From assembly GCA_963770485.1 (NCBI GenBank), contig CAVYPX010000009.1, forward strand, positions 434,001-498,000: DNA of 64,000 nucleotides, given 5' to 3'. Shown here piece by piece: positions 51,264 to 59,985 of the stretch. Position 1 is the stretch's first letter, and every line of letters begins with the position of its first letter. The notes under the pieces are model-generated. The model was not told the origin of the DNA. It saw nothing but the letters and a program-made list of their open reading frames with translations, and did not search any database. The DNA comes from CAVVEC01 sp963770485 (GTDB lineage Bacteria; Acidobacteriota; Terriglobia; Terriglobales; Acidobacteriaceae). Made by a program: the position numbers and the translations under genes.

Positions 51264-51383
51264 ATGAGCGGCGCTGAGCCCGCCGCGGAGTCTGACGGGA
51301 ACATCTTCCTGCTCGACGCGAAGGGCGACTCCGACACCACGCTCAATGCCGACGGGTTTCCGGAGTTAGAGGTTTCCGTCTAA
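51264..51383 (+). CDS. Very small ORF (39 residues), doubtful
   Basis: ATG 51264 to TAA 51381-51383 gives a short acidic peptide containing DGNIFLLDAKGDSDTTLNAD. It follows the exported protein gene without a ribosome site. It may be the end of a lost gene (possibly a small acidic relic) or chance. I do not recognise it. Confidence 0.2.
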   Translation: MSGAEPAAESDGNIFLLDAKGDSDTTLNADGFPELEVSV

Positions 51384-51411
51384 CATCGGCACGGGCGGGA
51401 ACGTATCCGGG

Positions 51412-52521
51412 TCACATCACCTTTTTGCCCTCGCAAAGATTGAGCAGCTCCACGAACGCGAATATCTCTGCCCGGCGCCCACGACTCTTGCGAACCGTCT
51501 TGAGTATGCCGGCCTTGCGCAGTCGCCTCAACATTTGCATGACCGTTTGCACGGTTGGCATCTGCTTGTGTCGTGTCAACTGGCCGCTTTGGAAAATGGG
51601 CTGGTCGAATAAATGGTCAAGGAGCGGCACGGCATATCGAGAGTGCGTCAGTTCGATCAGCTTGGTCTTCAGCCGCTCGTAAAGCTCGATGATGGCGCGC
51701 GCTGTGGCTGCGTTGGCCTTCGCTTGTTCGGTGACCGCGCGCAGGAAAAAATCTATCCAGCGATCCCAGCTCTTAGGTCGCCCCAGATCACGGAGCCTAT
51801 CGACGTATTCGTCCCGATTCGCCTCCAAGTAACTGGAGATGTAAAACATTGGCCGGGACAGGAGTTGCTTCTCATGCAGGAACAGCGGGACTAGGATACG
51901 GCCTAGACGGCCATTGCCGTCCAAAAATGGGTGGATGATCTCAAATTGCGCATGCACTATCGCAAGCTGCACCAGAGGGTCGCGCTCCTCCCCGTGGTAA
52001 TACTTTTCCCAATTGTCGAGATGACCCTTTAGGAAGAGGGGCGCAGGCGGAACAAAACGGGCTTCCTCAATTGTCGAGCTAGGAGGTCCGATCCAGTTCT
52101 GTTCCATGCGAAACTGTCCCCGTGCTTTGTTTCTCCCGCGCACACTGTCAAGCAAAATACTGTGAAGTTGAAGCAGGAGATTGAGGTTGAATGGACGTTT
52201 CTTAAGCTCCTCTTCGGCCGTATGTAAAGCTCGACGATAATTAATGATCTCTTGAATGTCCTGGCGTTTTGACTCCTCGACCACCTCCGCGCCAGCCTCG
52301 AACTTCAATACGTCGCCGAGCGTTGCCTGAGTCCCTTCCATACGAGAGGAAAGGACTGCCTCTTGAGTTGTCAGTGGAGAAAGCAAGACCTCTGGGTTCG
52401 GAACGCCGTATAGGATCCCGTCATAAAGAGCGAGCGCCCGGTTGGCTTGACCGATAAGAGGAACGAGGGCCGGCCAGTCAATATTAGTGAGTGGAAGTCG
52501 TTCTGCAACAAAGGGTTTCAT
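51412..52521 (-). CDS. Fic-family protein (class II, AMPylase-like)
   Basis: 369 residues. The Fic motif HPFLDGNGRLGR is complete, with the catalytic His. The N-terminal Fic/DOC region contains SRMEGTQATLGD, whose SxxxEG pattern is the self-inhibitory helix of class II Fic proteins. The C-terminal part (QMLRRLRKAGILKTVRKSRG) looks like a winged-helix DNA-binding domain. It probably transfers AMP or similar groups to a protein; the target is unknown. No partner antitoxin gene is adjacent. It is convergent with nothing; rpsA follows on the same strand upstream. Confidence 0.88.
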   Translation of the reverse strand: MKPFVAERLPLTNIDWPALVPLIGQANRALALYDGILYGVPNPEVLLSPLTTQEAVLSSRMEGTQATLGDVLKFEAGAEVVEESKRQDIQEIINYRRALHTAEEELKKRPFNLNLLLQLHSILLDSVRGRNKARGQFRMEQNWIGPPSSTIEEARFVPPAPLFLKGHLDNWEKYYHGEERDPLVQLAIVHAQFEIIHPFLDGNGRLGRILVPLFLHEKQLLSRPMFYISSYLEANRDEYVDRLRDLGRPKSWDRWIDFFLRAVTEQAKANAATARAIIELYERLKTKLIELTHSRYAVPLLDHLFDQPIFQSGQLTRHKQMPTVQTVMQMLRRLRKAGILKTVRKSRGRRAEIFAFVELLNLCEGKKVM

Positions 52522-52669
52522 GCCTGCTTTTCAGTTGTCTAAAGCAGGCTACCTGCTAATTTGCATTGTGTAAAGTATTTTGCGATTTTCTTTATACAAA
52601 CCCGCTTGTTGACATTGCGCTTTAAGCAAAGGATTGTCGGTTTGCAACGCCTTTCGCCTCAAATAGATA

Positions 52670-52689
52670 AGGCCCTCATTCGAGGGCCT
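52670..52689 (-). terminator. Rho-independent terminator of rpsA
   Basis: AGGCCCTC-ATTC-GAGGGCCT is a perfect 8-base stem with a 4-base loop lying 34 bases beyond the rpsA stop. In rpsA direction the stem is followed by TATCTATTTG, a weak T run. It separates rpsA from the Fic gene. Confidence 0.7.
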
Positions 52690-52723
52690 AGAATCTGCTC
52701 TTCGAGGGGAGAACTTTCACCGC

Positions 52724-54568
52724 TTAGTTATTCTCGTTCCCGGCCCTCTTCCATGACATCAGCTCACCGATGGTCGAGCCGCCGGTGCTCGATGCTGGGT
52801 GTTTGTAGGCTTCCACTTCCTTATGCGAAGCCTCCTCGCCCACAGCCTTGATGCTGAGCCCGACTTTCTTTTCCTCGGGATTCATCTTGATGATCTTGAA
52901 CTCATGCTCCTGGCCCGGCTCCAGGGTCAAAGGCTGACCGTTGCCATCGACCGCTTCGGAGTTATGGCAGAGCCCCTCGATGCCTTCGGCAATCTCGATA
53001 AACGCGCCGAAACTGGCGACACGCAAGACTTTGCCATGGAGAACGTCACCGACGTGGTGCTTCTCGAAGAAACTCTCCCACACATCCGGCTGAAGCTGCT
53101 TTACCCCCAGCGACAGCCGCCGTTTATCGGGCTCGATAGCCAGCACCACCGCTTTCACGCGATCGCCCTTCTTCAGAACTTCCGAAGGATGCTTCACGCG
53201 CTTGGTCCAGCTCAGATTGCTGACGTGAACCAGGCCATCAATCCCGTCCTCAATTTCAATGAACGCACCGAAGTCGGTCAGGTTCCGCACCCGACCTTCG
53301 ACGGTCGCGCCCATCGGATACTTCTCATGCAAGGCGTCCCACGGGTTAGCCGCGAGTTGCCGCATGCCGAGCGAAATGCGACGCTCCTGCGGGTTTACAT
53401 TCAACACCACGCAGTCGACCTGGTCACCGACGTTCACCAGCTTCGAGGGATGCTTCATGCGCTTGGACCAGGTCATCTCGCTGACATGTACCAGCCCTTC
53501 GATGCCCTGCTCCAGCTCCACAAAAGCGCCGTAGTCGGTGACGCTGATCACGCGTCCGCTGACGTGCGCGCCCACGGGATAGCGGTGCTCCGCATCCAGC
53601 CAGGGATCGGGTGTCAGCTGTTTGAAGCCCAACGATACCCGCTGCTTGTCATTGTCGAACTTCAGCACTTTCACCTGGATCTGGTCGCCGACGTTGACCA
53701 GGTCGCGAGGATGGGTGAGACGGCCCCACGACATGTCAGTAATGTGCAGGAGGCCGTCAATACCGCCCAAATCCACGAATGCACCGTAGTCGGTCAAATT
53801 CTTGACCACGCCGGTTAGGATTGCGCCTTCCTGCAGATGCTCAAGAGTTTTGGATCGCTTTTCGTTCTGTTCCACTTCCAGCACTTGCTTGCGCGATACC
53901 ACGATGTTGCCGCGTTTCTTATTCAGCTTGATGATGGCAACTTCGAGCCTTTGACCTTTGACCGCGTCCAGGTTGCGGGTCGGGCGCAGATCGGCTTGGG
54001 AGCCGGGCAGGAACGCCCTGGCCCCCATGATATCCACGGTCAGGCCGCCTTTGATGCGCTCCACTACCACGGCCTGAATCGGCTTCTTCTCGGCATAAGC
54101 CTTCTCGATCTCGTCCCAGGCGCGCAAGCGTTGCGCTTTCTGATGCGAGAGATTGGTATAACCTTCCTCGGTTTCGCCCTTTTCCCGCATGACGTCGATT
54201 TCGTCCCCGGGCTGGAACCTGGGCTTGCCCTCATGATCCAGCACTTCGGCCAGGGGCAGCATGCCCTCCGACTTGGCGCCGATGTCCACCACGACGTGAG
54301 TGAGCGTGAGCTTGAGCACGGTGCCCCTCAGCACCTTGTCATCTCCGGCGGCTTCCTCGGTTTCGGTGGTGAAGCTTTCCAGGGCGGATGCGAAATCCTC
54401 GGAGCCTGCGCTGCCGGGAACTTTTTCCGGGTGGCGCTGGGTTTGCTGGGCCGGTTCAGCGGCCGTGCTTTCCGGCGGTACGCTCTCGATGGTGCTCACA
54501 CTTTGCTCGGTTAAGGTTGAGGTTGCGGAATCCTGGTTGGGTGTGGTGTTGTCGTCGAACAAGGTCAT
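52724..54568 (-). CDS. rpsA: 30S ribosomal protein S1
   Basis: 614 residues with six S1 domains after an acidic, Gln/Ser-rich N-terminal leader of about 75 residues. The last four are nearly identical in layout: GVVKNLTDYGAFVDLGGIDG, GRVISVTDYGAFVELEQGIEG, GRVRNLTDFGAFIEIEDGID and GKVLRVASFGAFIEIAEGIEG. S1 brings mRNA to the 30S subunit. A strong promoter lies at 54735-54764 and a terminator at 52670. The leader before domain one is longer than in E. coli S1. Confidence 0.96.
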   Translation of the reverse strand: MTLFDDNTTPNQDSATSTLTEQSVSTIESVPPESTAAEPAQQTQRHPEKVPGSAGSEDFASALESFTTETEEAAGDDKVLRGTVLKLTLTHVVVDIGAKSEGMLPLAEVLDHEGKPRFQPGDEIDVMREKGETEEGYTNLSHQKAQRLRAWDEIEKAYAEKKPIQAVVVERIKGGLTVDIMGARAFLPGSQADLRPTRNLDAVKGQRLEVAIIKLNKKRGNIVVSRKQVLEVEQNEKRSKTLEHLQEGAILTGVVKNLTDYGAFVDLGGIDGLLHITDMSWGRLTHPRDLVNVGDQIQVKVLKFDNDKQRVSLGFKQLTPDPWLDAEHRYPVGAHVSGRVISVTDYGAFVELEQGIEGLVHVSEMTWSKRMKHPSKLVNVGDQVDCVVLNVNPQERRISLGMRQLAANPWDALHEKYPMGATVEGRVRNLTDFGAFIEIEDGIDGLVHVSNLSWTKRVKHPSEVLKKGDRVKAVVLAIEPDKRRLSLGVKQLQPDVWESFFEKHHVGDVLHGKVLRVASFGAFIEIAEGIEGLCHNSEAVDGNGQPLTLEPGQEHEFKIIKMNPEEKKVGLSIKAVGEEASHKEVEAYKHPASSTGGSTIGELMSWKRAGNENN

Positions 54569-54734
54569 CGCCTCTCTGCTGTACTCGCACCTTCTGTGCG
54601 ACGGATGCGGGAGCTGCTTGCGGACTGCTGGCAGTGAGTCTTAGGTTGTGTTGAGCTCGTCCTGGCGAACGAGCTTGACAATCCCAGCGGTCGGACGTTT
54701 CAAAGCGAACCCGCGTCCAAAAGGGAACTCTTCG

Positions 54735-54764
54735 ACTATAGCAACCGCCCGCAAACAGTGTCAA
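54735..54764 (-). promoter_or_regulatory. Strong promoter for rpsA
   Basis: On the minus strand TTGACA (54759-54764) and TATAGT (54735-54740) stand 18 bases apart: a near-consensus sigma-70 promoter. Transcription should begin around 54728, leaving an rpsA leader of about 160 bases, where autoregulation by S1 would be possible. Confidence 0.7.
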
Positions 54765-54965
54765 ACCCCAAAACTTAAGATAAGCGCTGCTTGTTAAAGC
54801 CGCGTGAATCGCGATGGGTTCAGACTGTCCTAATTCTCACCGCACTCCACAGTCCAAACGCGATCCGTCGAGTTCGCTCGACCGGACGGGCGAGAACGTC
54901 TCCCCACACGGGCATTGCCAGCATTTAGAATAGAGCTACTCCCACTGTGGGGAACCATCAGCTAG
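54765..54965. other. Rest of the rpsA/mnmG divergent intergenic region, no gene seen
   Basis: The 54569-54965 gap (397 bases) holds the rpsA leader and promoter. The part nearer mnmG has TTAGAAT at about 54925 as a possible -10 box and the short hairpin-like CCCACTGTGGGG at about 54941-54952. No RNA gene or repeat was recognised. Confidence 0.4.
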
Positions 54966-57218
54966 GTGATGCCATTCACGGAACAGTTCGACGTAGTCGT
55001 AGTCGGCGCTGGTCATGCCGGTTGCGAGGCTGCCATGGCTGCATCCCGCATGGGCCTGAAGACCGCCCTGTACACCCTCAACGTTGACCTGATCGCGCAA
55101 ATGTCTTGCAATCCTGCCGTCGGCGGCATTGCCAAGGGGCACCTTGTGCGCGAGGTGGACGCGCTCGGCGGAATTATGGGCGAAGTCACCGACGCTGTCG
55201 GCATCCAATTCCGGCTGCTGAATACTTCGCGCGGCCCGGCCGTTTGGTCTCCCCGCGCCCAGTGCGACAAGCAGGCTTATCGCCTGAAGATGCGCGAGGT
55301 CCTCGAATCCCAGCCGAATTTAAAGATCAAGCAGGCGGAAGTGGCGGATCTGATCATTGAGACCTGTCATCCTGAGGTGCCCGCTTTTGGCACCGACGGA
55401 TCTGGGCGAGACCCCGCGCCGTTCGAGTCGCAGAGCGACTCGAACCATATGGCGCGAGGCGAGCATCCATATTTTCCCGACGACCAAGGACCAACGAACA
55501 ACGACCCTGCCCGCATCTGCCGCGGCATCCGCCTTCGCGACGGCCGCACCGTGGGGGCTTCCGCCGTCATCATCACCACTGGCACTTTTCTGAATGGTCT
55601 GATCCACTGCGGCGAGCAGCAATATCCCGCCGGACGCTCCGGCGAACCGCCTGCTGTCCTTCTGGGCGAGGCCCTGAAGCAACTCGGCCTGCGCGGCTGT
55701 CGCCTCAAGACCGGCACGCCTCCCCGCCTCGACGGACGCACCATCGACTGGTCGCGTTTTCAGCTTCAACCGGGCGACCCCGACCCCACACCCTTCAGTT
55801 TTCGCACCAAGCGGGTCGCCCACCACGACGCTCAGGTGCCCTGCTACATTGCCTGGACCACACCGGAAACGCAGCGCATCATCCGGGAAAATGTGCACCG
55901 TTCCCCGATGTACAGCGGCCAGATCAAATCTATCGGCCCACGATATTGTCCCTCGATTGAAGACAAGATCGTCAAGTTCCCCGACAAAACTACGCACCAG
56001 CTTTTTCTCGAACCCGAGGGGTTGAACACCCACGAAATCTACGTCAACGGGATGAGTACTTCGCTGCCCGTCGAAGTTCAGCTCGCGATCCTGAAGTCCA
56101 TTCCCGGCCTTGAGGCTGCGGAGATGCTGCGGCCCGGCTACGCCATCGAATACGACTCGATCGATCCCACCGAGCTCGAGCGCACTCTCGAAACCAAGAA
56201 GATTGCCGGGCTGTTTCTCGCCGGCCAGATCAACGGCACCAGCGGATACGAAGAAGCCGCCTGCCAAGGCCTGATGGCGGGGATCAATGCGGCTTTGCAG
56301 GTGAAGAGCCAGCCGCCGCTGATTCTCGATCGCACCGAAGGTTACACCGCAATCCTCATCGACGACTTGATCTCCAAGGGCACCAACGAACCTTACCGCA
56401 TGTTTACCTCGCGCGCCGAATTCCGCTTGCATCTGCGGATTGACAATGCCGACCGCCGCCTCACGCCGCACGGCCGCAGAGTAGGCCTCATTTCTGACGC
56501 GGCCTGGGCTGATTTTCTCGCCAAGCAAGAGCGCATGGAGTCGCTCAAGCAATTACTGGAAATAACAAAACTCACCAGCGCCAGGATGGAGCAGATTGCC
56601 AGTGTGGGGATCCTCTCAAACTCATGTCATCCCGAGCGGAGTGAGGCGGAGCCGAACCGAGTCGAGGGACCTGCTGTTTCGCAACCGGGAAATAACGACG
56701 GCGCCAAAGGCCAAGGACTGGTTTCAGCCTGCCCTGAGCGAAGCGAAGGGACCAACGACCTTTCCGCCGCCCTCGGACAGACACTTGCCCAACTTCTCAA
56801 GCGGCCGGAGATCACAATCGAGAACCTTGTGCCGACCCTCCGCGAACTGGACCCCATGTTCTTTGGCCGAGAGGAAATCCGTGTCGATCCGTGCGAATCC
56901 GTGGCTGGTCTTTCTTCCGAAATTCGCAACGAACTCAAATCTGTTGAAACCGAAATCAAGTACGAGGGCTATCTGCTGCAGCAGCAGCGCGCCATCGAAC
57001 GGTTGAAGAAGGCTGAGCAGCGCATCATTCCGGAATGGTTCGACTACCACTCGGTCAGCGGTCTCTCCCGCGAGATGCAGGAAAAGCTTTTAAAGATAAG
57101 GCCGCGCACGCTCGCCCACGCCTCCCGAATTCCCGGCGTTACTCCCGCCGCCGTATCGCTGGTGAATGTCTATATCGAAATCCAGGCCAAGCGCCGCGAA
57201 CAAGCCGCCATATTGTGA
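54966..57218 (+). CDS. mnmG: tRNA uridine 5-carboxymethylaminomethyl modification enzyme MnmG, with two in-frame inserts
   Basis: 750 residues; the family is normally about 620-650. GTG 54966 or ATG 54969 is the start. VVVVGAGHAGCEAA binds FAD, and IITTGTFLNGLIHCG, LKTGTPPRLDGRTIDW, EEAACQGLMAGINAAL and the C-terminal YEGYLLQQQRAIERLKK are intact. With MnmE it modifies U34 of certain tRNAs. Two stretches have no place in the fold: about residues 133-184, holding a palindrome, and about 552-600, holding a dispersed repeat and reading CHPERSEAEPNRVEG. Both keep frame. ogt follows after 16 bases. Confidence 0.93.
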   Translation: MMPFTEQFDVVVVGAGHAGCEAAMAASRMGLKTALYTLNVDLIAQMSCNPAVGGIAKGHLVREVDALGGIMGEVTDAVGIQFRLLNTSRGPAVWSPRAQCDKQAYRLKMREVLESQPNLKIKQAEVADLIIETCHPEVPAFGTDGSGRDPAPFESQSDSNHMARGEHPYFPDDQGPTNNDPARICRGIRLRDGRTVGASAVIITTGTFLNGLIHCGEQQYPAGRSGEPPAVLLGEALKQLGLRGCRLKTGTPPRLDGRTIDWSRFQLQPGDPDPTPFSFRTKRVAHHDAQVPCYIAWTTPETQRIIRENVHRSPMYSGQIKSIGPRYCPSIEDKIVKFPDKTTHQLFLEPEGLNTHEIYVNGMSTSLPVEVQLAILKSIPGLEAAEMLRPGYAIEYDSIDPTELERTLETKKIAGLFLAGQINGTSGYEEAACQGLMAGINAALQVKSQPPLILDRTEGYTAILIDDLISKGTNEPYRMFTSRAEFRLHLRIDNADRRLTPHGRRVGLISDAAWADFLAKQERMESLKQLLEITKLTSARMEQIASVGILSNSCHPERSEAEPNRVEGPAVSQPGNNDGAKGQGLVSACPERSEGTNDLSAALGQTLAQLLKRPEITIENLVPTLRELDPMFFGREEIRVDPCESVAGLSSEIRNELKSVETEIKYEGYLLQQQRAIERLKKAEQRIIPEWFDYHSVSGLSREMQEKLLKIRPRTLAHASRIPGVTPAAVSLVNVYIEIQAKRREQAAIL
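55362..55515. repeat. First in-frame insert in mnmG
   Basis: Between the codons for DLIIE and GIRLRDGRTVGAS about 50 codons intervene. They contain GTCATCCTGAGGTGCCC (a dispersed repeat end), a perfect 11-base palindrome GTTCGAGTCGC/GCGACTCGAAC (55421-55445) and a run GACCAAGGACCAACGAACAA. The composite nature suggests more than one insertion event. Confidence 0.65.
56626..56760 (+). repeat. Second in-frame insert in mnmG
   Basis: The first part is a copy of the repeat at 13573-13616: it starts GTCATCCCGAGCGGAG and ends GTCGAGGGACCTGCT. The second is another relative, GCCCTGAGCGAAGCGAAGGG (56731-56750). The encoded peptide includes HPERSEAEPNRVEGPAV and CPERSEGTNDL, which have no counterpart in MnmG. 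Confidence 0.8.
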
Positions 57219-57234
57219 GGAGAAACGGAACCCA

Positions 57235-57726
57235 ATGAGCAACCGGTCGTACACCCAGATCGAGTCTCCGCTCGGCCCCCTGCTATTGGTTGCGGATGAA
57301 GCCGGTCTACGGCAAATCTCATTCGTGAACGGAAGGGAAAAGGCTCAACCCGAGACTTCCTGGAAAAAAGATCCGGCCCCGCTCAAAGAAACCATCCGCC
57401 AGCTCCATGCCTATTTCGCCGGAGAGCTGGAAGAATTCGACCTGCTGCTTGCGCCCGAAGGTACGACGTTCCAACTCGAAGTGTGGCGCCGGCTGTGCGA
57501 CATCCCGTACGGCGAGACAATCTCTTACGGCGAACTGGCCCGGCGAATGGGAAATCCGAACGCTTCCCGCGCCGTCGGCCTGGCCAATGGTTCAAACCCC
57601 ATCCCCATCGTCATTCCCTGCCATCGCGTTATCGGCAGCAACGGCAAACTCACCGGCTACGGCGGCGGCCTGCCCATCAAAGAGAAACTGCTCGCTTTGG
57701 AACGCCGCCAGCTTCGGCTGCTGTGA
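57235..57726 (+). CDS. ogt: Methylated-DNA-protein cysteine methyltransferase
   Basis: 163 residues from ATG 57235, with a GAGGAGAAACG box upstream. The active-site stretch PIVIPCHRVIGSNG places the acceptor Cys at 129; SRAVGLANGSNP and TGYGGGL flank it. It removes methyl groups from O6-methylguanine by a suicide reaction. It lies 16 bases after mnmG and may be cotranscribed. No Ada-type N-terminal domain is present. Confidence 0.93.
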   Translation: MSNRSYTQIESPLGPLLLVADEAGLRQISFVNGREKAQPETSWKKDPAPLKETIRQLHAYFAGELEEFDLLLAPEGTTFQLEVWRRLCDIPYGETISYGELARRMGNPNASRAVGLANGSNPIPIVIPCHRVIGSNGKLTGYGGGLPIKEKLLALERRQLRLL

Positions 57727-57837
57727 TCTCTTTCCCTTCTTCGCACGACCTTGAATTTGAGCCGCGACCCGCCACACCAGCCCGGTTAGGGTAAAATGTA
57801 GGTTGTTTTTCAAACCCAGCGAGGGGTTCCCAGCTCA

Positions 57838-58251
57838 ATGCGGTTCGTCCTGATTCTGTTTGCGCTTCTTGGCTTCATAGCTTCCGGCCTTGCACTTCGG
57901 GAACACTACAACACAGGCGCGTCTCCCTGCCGTATCAACGAGCGCTGGGACTGCGGGATCGTCAACCACAGCCCGTTCGCGGTGCTGGCCGGGGTTCCGG
58001 TAGCTGCGATCGGGATGGCAGGATACGTTCTCTTGGCGATGCTTGCTCTTAAACGCGCCTATCGCCTGTTACTCGCCGCGACCCTGGTGGGCCTGTCATT
58101 TTCGCTCTACTTGTCGCACGTGGAAGCTCATATCCTGGGCGTGTGGTGCATCTATTGCGTTGCCTCACTCGCGGTGATTTCTCTGCTAACTTTGTTGAGC
58201 TTTGGAACGATTGTGTTTTCCCGCGCCAGCAATGCCGGTGCGATACATTAG
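57838..58251 (+). CDS. Vitamin K epoxide reductase family membrane protein
   Basis: 137 residues with four membrane helices. It carries the VKOR redox pairs: Cys31 and Cys39 (SPCRINERWDCG) and the active CxxC in WCIYC (Cys104, Cys107). In bacteria VKOR reoxidises a DsbA-like partner using quinone. The next gene is exactly such a thioredoxin-fold protein, so the two form a disulfide-forming pair in the cell envelope. A TAAAATG-type -10 box is at 57791. Confidence 0.9.
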   Translation: MRFVLILFALLGFIASGLALREHYNTGASPCRINERWDCGIVNHSPFAVLAGVPVAAIGMAGYVLLAMLALKRAYRLLLAATLVGLSFSLYLSHVEAHILGVWCIYCVASLAVISLLTLLSFGTIVFSRASNAGAIH

Positions 58252-58273
58252 GAAGGTCTGCACTGATCCTATT

Positions 58274-58864
58274 ATGAAAACAACCCTGGTTCGATTTGCT
58301 TTCGCTGTAGCCCTGTTTGCTTCCGTGGCTTTCGCGCAGGAATCCGTCAACCCGGCCCTCCGTCCGCCGAAGGGCGCGCAGATCGCCATCGTCGTCTTCG
58401 AAGATCTGCAATGCCCGCAATGCCGGCGTTCGGCTCCTCTGGTCGAGCAAGCGGCGAAGACCTACAAGATTCCCGTCGTTCGCCACGACTTCCCGCTGCC
58501 CATGCACAACTGGTCTTACCAGGCGGCGGTGATGGCCCACTATTTCGACAGCCGCTCCCGGCAGCTGGGATCGGACTTCCGCGACTACATCTTCGAGCAC
58601 CAGCCTGAGATCTTTCCCTCCAACCTCCGGCAATTCGCCGAGAAGTTTGCCAGCGATCACAAAGTGGATTTGCCCTTCGTCGTCGATCCTCAGGGAAAGT
58701 TCGCGGCTGAGGTTAACGCCGAACGCGACTTGGGAACAGAACTCCACCTGGATCACACTCCAACCATTTACGTGGTCAGCAGCAAACCCAAAGGACATCC
58801 TTTTGTTGAAGTCAAAGAGAGCGACCAGCTTTTTCAGACCATCGACGCGGTGAAAGCAGAGTAG
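58274..58864 (+). CDS. DsbA-like exported thioredoxin-fold protein
   Basis: About 196 residues from ATG 58274. A signal peptide (LVRFAFAVALFASVAFAQ) is followed by a thioredoxin fold with CPQC (Cys47, Cys50) in VFEDLQCPQCRRSAPLV, an alpha-helical insertion (HYFDSRSRQLGSDFRDYIF) and the cis-Pro stretch DHTPTIYVVSS. It should oxidise exported proteins and be regenerated by the VKOR protein encoded 22 bases upstream. Confidence 0.88.
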   Translation: MKTTLVRFAFAVALFASVAFAQESVNPALRPPKGAQIAIVVFEDLQCPQCRRSAPLVEQAAKTYKIPVVRHDFPLPMHNWSYQAAVMAHYFDSRSRQLGSDFRDYIFEHQPEIFPSNLRQFAEKFASDHKVDLPFVVDPQGKFAAEVNAERDLGTELHLDHTPTIYVVSSKPKGHPFVEVKESDQLFQTIDAVKAE

Positions 58865-58900
58865 CAAAATAAGGCCGATCCATCTGGATGGAGGTGCTTC

Positions 58901-59128
58901 ATGGCTCTCAGTTTTGCCAAAGACATACGCCCCTTGTTTCGTGACACGCCCGACGTTGACGCCATGAAGGATTTCGGCCTCGACCTCTCGTTGTTCACCG
59001 ATGTGAAAGCCCAGGCAGAAGAGATTTATTCACGCGTTCTTGATGGCAGCATGCCCTGCGACGAGCCTTGGCCCAAAGAACGTATCGCAATTTTCAAACG
59101 TTGGATGGACGAAGGCATGGCGCCGTGA
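58901..59128 (+). CDS. Small conserved-looking hypothetical protein
   Basis: 75 residues with no membrane segment: MALSFAKDIRPLFRDTPDVD and, near the end, PWPKERIAIFKRWMDEGM. DIRPLFR and RWMDEGM resemble the ends of a haem-binding-like domain but no CxxCH is present. GGATGGAGGTGC precedes the ATG. Family not recognised. Confidence 0.55.
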   Translation: MALSFAKDIRPLFRDTPDVDAMKDFGLDLSLFTDVKAQAEEIYSRVLDGSMPCDEPWPKERIAIFKRWMDEGMAP

Positions 59129-59166
59129 GGCGAGGAACTCCGCAATCCGAAATCTGAAATTTCTTC

Positions 59167-59835
59167 TTATCCCCTCTCGAAGGCGTGCTTCTTCTCCAAT
59201 TCCTCCAGCGCGGCCCGCATCTCGCCTTCGAACTTCTCCCCCAGCGTCATCAAAGACGGATTCGCCGTCGCCCGCTCTCCTTCCAGTTTGATCAGCCCCT
59301 GCGCTTCCAGCTTTCGGGCAACATCCAGCATGTGCGCCACTGAAGTTTCCACGTATAGCGCCTCGGTGGGATCTCCAACCCACGCCCTGCCGCCCACAAG
59401 CCGCGTTTGCCAGTACACCTTTCGCGCCACGAGCAGCGACATCTCTTCGTCGCTCGCCTTGCCGAACACCCACTTGTTGCGTTTGAAATCCCAATGCCGG
59501 CTGGAAAAATGAACCGGCACCAGCTTGCCCGACTTCACAAACTCCACCTGCCTGCGATCCACTTCTTTGCGCAAACTGTTGATCACCGGGCCCTCGGCGT
59601 CCTTCGGATCGAGCGACGGCATCACCTCGCGCACCGTAGCGGAAAGGTTCACTGCCACAGGCGCGTGTAGTCCCTCCGAGTTCTCTAATCGAATGTCGGT
59701 GTGCAACACAAGAAAATCGGCGCCGGATGTCGATTTGTGAAAAGGCCACTCCAGCTGAAACGATAATGGCAGCCCGGTCAGGGTGACGTAAATTCTCCTC
59801 TCTACGGCGCCATTGCCTGCTGTTGGACCGCTCAT
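59167..59835 (-). CDS. Hypothetical cytoplasmic protein
   Basis: About 222 residues from ATG 59835; a longer start exists but adds an odd leader. Beta-rich first half (RRIYVTLTGLPLSFQLEWPF, FLVLHTDIRLENSEG) and a helical C-terminus that could be a winged helix (VAHMLDVARKLEAQGLIKLEG) ending EELEKKHAFERG. No known family was recognised. It is convergent with the small protein at 58901. Confidence 0.6.
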   Translation of the reverse strand: MSGPTAGNGAVERRIYVTLTGLPLSFQLEWPFHKSTSGADFLVLHTDIRLENSEGLHAPVAVNLSATVREVMPSLDPKDAEGPVINSLRKEVDRRQVEFVKSGKLVPVHFSSRHWDFKRNKWVFGKASDEEMSLLVARKVYWQTRLVGGRAWVGDPTEALYVETSVAHMLDVARKLEAQGLIKLEGERATANPSLMTLGEKFEGEMRAALEELEKKHAFERG

Positions 59836-59985
59836 AGCGTTGATTCTCGCATCAGTCTGCTTGCTGGAGCAACGCTTACTCCCACTATTACTATGCTGAG
59901 TCGTATCTGGCGGGATTACCGCAAATAACAAAGGCGGCCCTGGTGGCCGCCTGCTGCCAACGGAGAACTGCCAACGGAGAACTGT

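Noticed and set aside
54925..54965. Clear sigma-70 promoter for mnmG
   Set aside because: TTAGAAT is a possible -10 box, but TTGCCA lies only a few bases upstream, far too close for a -35 box.
55320..56552. Long open frame on the minus strand across mnmG
   Set aside because: Antisense shadow of mnmG; the sense strand carries the complete MnmG motifs.
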